Shown: piece after piece, positions 62,114 to 64,000 of the stretch
How the letters are laid out: every line of letters begins with the position of its first letter
How positions within the stretch are numbered: position 1 is the stretch's first letter
Assembly: GCA_029261135.1 (NCBI GenBank)
Contig: JAJDBX010000042.1
Coordinates: forward strand, 1-64,000
Direction of reading: 5' to 3'
Length of the DNA stretch: 64,000 nucleotides
Source of the DNA: Nitrospirota bacterium
GTDB lineage: Bacteria > Nitrospirota > Nitrospiria > SBBL01 > JAADHI01
Made by a program: the position numbers and the translations under genes
The notes under the pieces: generated by a model
What the model was told of the DNA's origin: nothing
Database searches by the model: none
What the model saw: the letters and a program-made list of their open reading frames with translations, nothing else

Positions 62114-62880
62114 AAAATATCAGCACATTGGTCGGAAAAGAACTCCAGCTCTATTTTATCTCTCCGATTGCATACGTGGTTGCCATGGTTTTTCTCGCGA
62201 TTTCTGACTTCCTTTTTTACAATCAGATCCAATATTTTTCCGGTCTTTCAATGCGCATGATGCAATTTCAAAATGATCTGCCCGAGCTTAATCTCCATGA
62301 TGCAGTTTTCCAGCCGACCTTATTAAACATGGGGGTCATCCTCCTTTTAATCGTGCCATTGCTCACCATGAGACTTTTTGCTGAAGAAAAGAAAGAACAC
62401 ACAAGTGAACTTTTAATGACCTCTCCCATTACGATCACGGAAATTGTCTTTGGGAAATTTATTGCAGTGATGTTCGTTTATCTACTCCTCCTCATTCTTT
62501 CGCTTCATGTGCCTTTAATGCTTTCTGTTGCAGTGGATGTCTCCTGGAAACCCCTCTTCGCCAGCTATTTCGGCCTTTTTTTGATGGGCGGCGTCTTTCT
62601 CTCTTTTGGGCTTTTTGCCTCAGCTTTGACCGAAAACCAAATGATCGCCGCCGTCATTTCCTTTGGTATTTTGATTGGACTTTGGATGGTGGGCACTTCT
62701 GTCCATGCCGCAGGAGAAAGCGCTTTTCGGGTTGTGGTTAATTACCTTTCCATTTCGAGCCATCTCAGCCAGTTTGTGAAAGGCTTAATCAGCAGCCGCA
62801 GTATCACTTATTTTGTCTCGATGTCTGCTTTAGGACTCTTTTTAACCCACCGCGTCGTCGAATCTCAACGTTGGAAATAA
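62110..62880 (+). CDS. ABC-2 type transporter permease (GldF-like)
   Basis: A 256-residue protein with six hydrophobic segments (for example ISPIAYVVAMVFLAISDFLF, NMGVILLLIVPLLTMRLFAE and FLMGGVFLSFGLFASALTEN). The motif RLFAEEKKEHTSELLMTSPI after helix 2 is characteristic of this permease family. It partners with the upstream ATPase and the downstream GldG-like protein, 29 bases away. Confidence 0.9.
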   Translation: MKNISTLVGKELQLYFISPIAYVVAMVFLAISDFLFYNQIQYFSGLSMRMMQFQNDLPELNLHDAVFQPTLLNMGVILLLIVPLLTMRLFAEEKKEHTSELLMTSPITITEIVFGKFIAVMFVYLLLLILSLHVPLMLSVAVDVSWKPLFASYFGLFLMGGVFLSFGLFASALTENQMIAAVISFGILIGLWMVGTSVHAAGESAFRVVVNYLSISSHLSQFVKGLISSRSITYFVSMSALGLFLTHRVVESQRWK

Positions 62881-62909
62881 TCACGCAAACGATTAGAAAG
62901 TTTTAAACC

Positions 62910-64000
62910 ATGTCATTAAAGAAAAGCTTCACCGCGGCCATCGGGGTGTTTGGCGCGCTCTTCGCCATTGCCGGACTGTTCGTTTACACAATTTTCGGGG
63001 AGATGGTCTGGCTCTACACCAGCCTTGAAATCTTTGCCGTCATTCAGCTCTCCATCTTTTCGATTTCGCATTTTGAAATGCTCAAAGATTTTTCAAGTCA
63101 ACGCTCAACAAAATTTGGGGTGAATAGCTTTCTTATGGTGGTTATTTTTATCGCCATTTTAAGCATCATCAATTTCATTTTAGCCAGACATGAAGTACGC
63201 ATAGACCTTTCAGACGGTGGGTCATTTTCCCTTTCCCCCCAAACAGAAAATGTATTGGAACATTTAGAACATGAAGTGACATTCATCGGCTTCTTCACGG
63301 AACAAGGCACGAACCAAGGGCAGGTGAATCATAGGGGCCGTGCAAAAGATTTGCTTGAAAACTACGAACGCCATAGTCAAAAGGTCTCTTATCGCATCAT
63401 TGACCCTGATAAAAAGCCCGGTCTGGCAAAACAATATGGGCTCAAAGAATACAATAAAATCGTTGTCGAGTCTGAAGGGCGTTTTATCATTGCCCGAGAC
63501 TTGAGCGAAGCCGGCCTGACCTCTGCTCTCATCCGAACGAGCCGGGAAACGAAAAAGACCTTTTATTTTGTTGAAGGCCACGGGGAACACGGCATTGACG
63601 AGACAGGGCGTGAAGGTTATTCCAAGATAAAAGAGGCCTTGGAACAAGAGGGCTTCACTGTAAAAAAACACTCCCTTTTGACTGCAGGAACAATCCCAAA
63701 AGATAGTGATGTTCTCATTATCGCAGGCCCCAAACGCCCTTACACGAATCAGGAACTGAGTGAGTTAAGAAAGTACTTAAATCAGAATGGCCAATTGTTT
63801 GTGGCCATGGACCCCATGCAGGAAACCGCTTTAGAACCTTTTCTTCTGGAATGGGGAATACAGCTCAAAGACGATATTATTCTTGACCCGAGCTCAGGGC
63901 TTGGCCCCGCCATTCCCACCGTCAACCCGGATGGCTATCTCGAACACGAGATTGTCCAAAATTTTAATCTCGCAAGTTTTTTCCCCGTGACCCGATCGGT
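62910..64000 (+). CDS. GldG-like ABC-associated protein (PF09822), C-terminus cut by window edge
   Basis: From ATG at 62910 to the edge, 363 codons. Three N-terminal membrane helices (AAIGVFGALFAIAGLFVYTI, LEIFAVIQLSIFSISHF and SFLMVVIFIAILSIINFIL) precede a periplasmic IFT52/GldG-like domain with RIDLSDGGSFSLSPQTENVL, TFYFVEGHGEHGIDETGREG and DVLIIAGPKRPY. It accompanies GldA/GldF-type exporters of unknown cargo. A further gene with the DUF4340 fold commonly follows this arrangement, beyond the window. Confidence 0.88.
   Translation, partial: MSLKKSFTAAIGVFGALFAIAGLFVYTIFGEMVWLYTSLEIFAVIQLSIFSISHFEMLKDFSSQRSTKFGVNSFLMVVIFIAILSIINFILARHEVRIDLSDGGSFSLSPQTENVLEHLEHEVTFIGFFTEQGTNQGQVNHRGRAKDLLENYERHSQKVSYRIIDPDKKPGLAKQYGLKEYNKIVVESEGRFIIARDLSEAGLTSALIRTSRETKKTFYFVEGHGEHGIDETGREGYSKIKEALEQEGFTVKKHSLLTAGTIPKDSDVLIIAGPKRPYTNQELSELRKYLNQNGQLFVAMDPMQETALEPFLLEWGIQLKDDIILDPSSGLGPAIPTVNPDGYLEHEIVQNFNLASFFPVTRS

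Overview
The window looks like a chromosomal piece of a Gram-negative bacterium of moderate, mostly AT-leaning base composition. Supporting signs are outer-membrane lipoproteins, a tripartite RND metal exporter, a surface-polysaccharide cluster, and frequent TTG starts. The mix of HspQ, a CysO/NIL/threonine-synthase operon, UbiC/UbiA/UbiD and TPR glycosyltransferases suggests a lineage such as Nitrospirota, Nitrospinota or a deltaproteobacterium-like group. That is inference; there is no rRNA or marker gene here to settle it.

Layout: (1) 1-24.1 kb, minus strand: a long surface-glycan and glycosylation cluster. CDP-glucose formation and dehydration (rfbF, rfbG) come first, followed by C- and O-methyltransferases, a 3,5-epimerase, a lipoprotein, an acyltransferase, sugar SDRs and a CmcI-like methyltransferase. 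A SEC-C/TPR glycosyltransferase, two radical SAM/SPASM proteins, GNAT, a methyltransferase, AsnB, a DegT aminotransferase, WbqC and a 4,6-dehydratase follow. It ends in three tandem TPR/OGT modules, two of them fused in one protein that runs off the left edge. Many genes overlap by ATGA or TGATG, so it is probably one or a few operons. (2) 24.4-30.3 kb: TraB/GumN protein, several unknowns, decayed island genes beside tRNA-Lys and tRNA-Arg, cysK and hspQ. (3) 30.4-36.7 kb: the two halves of a GlnE-type glutamine synthetase adenylyltransferase as divergent genes. One half carries two GlnD-like ACT domains; the other is coupled to priA. (4) 36.7-45.7 kb, minus strand: a GAF/PAS/GGDEF/EAL protein, a lipoprotein hydrolase, and a sulfur-carrier operon with two ThiS-like carriers, two E1-like enzymes, a cysteine synthase, threonine synthase and a NIL protein; then an HNH nuclease. 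(5) 45.8-50.7 kb, plus strand: ubiC-like, ubiA and ubiD interleaved with two FGE-sulfatase-domain proteins. One lacks the catalytic cysteines; the other keeps them and has an N-terminal diheme cytochrome c segment. (6) 50.9-53.2 kb: decayed genes. (7) 53.3-59.8 kb: CusCBA-type Cu(I)/Ag(I) efflux operon with a GC-rich, probably transferred cusA. (8) 60.3-64 kb: 1-Cys peroxiredoxin and a GldA/F/G-like ABC transporter cut by the right edge.

The most unusual systems are the split GlnE with an ACT-sensor half transcribed from overlapping divergent promoters, the cytochrome c/formylglycine-generating-enzyme fusion embedded with quinone genes, and the duplicated thiocarboxylate sulfur-transfer operon.
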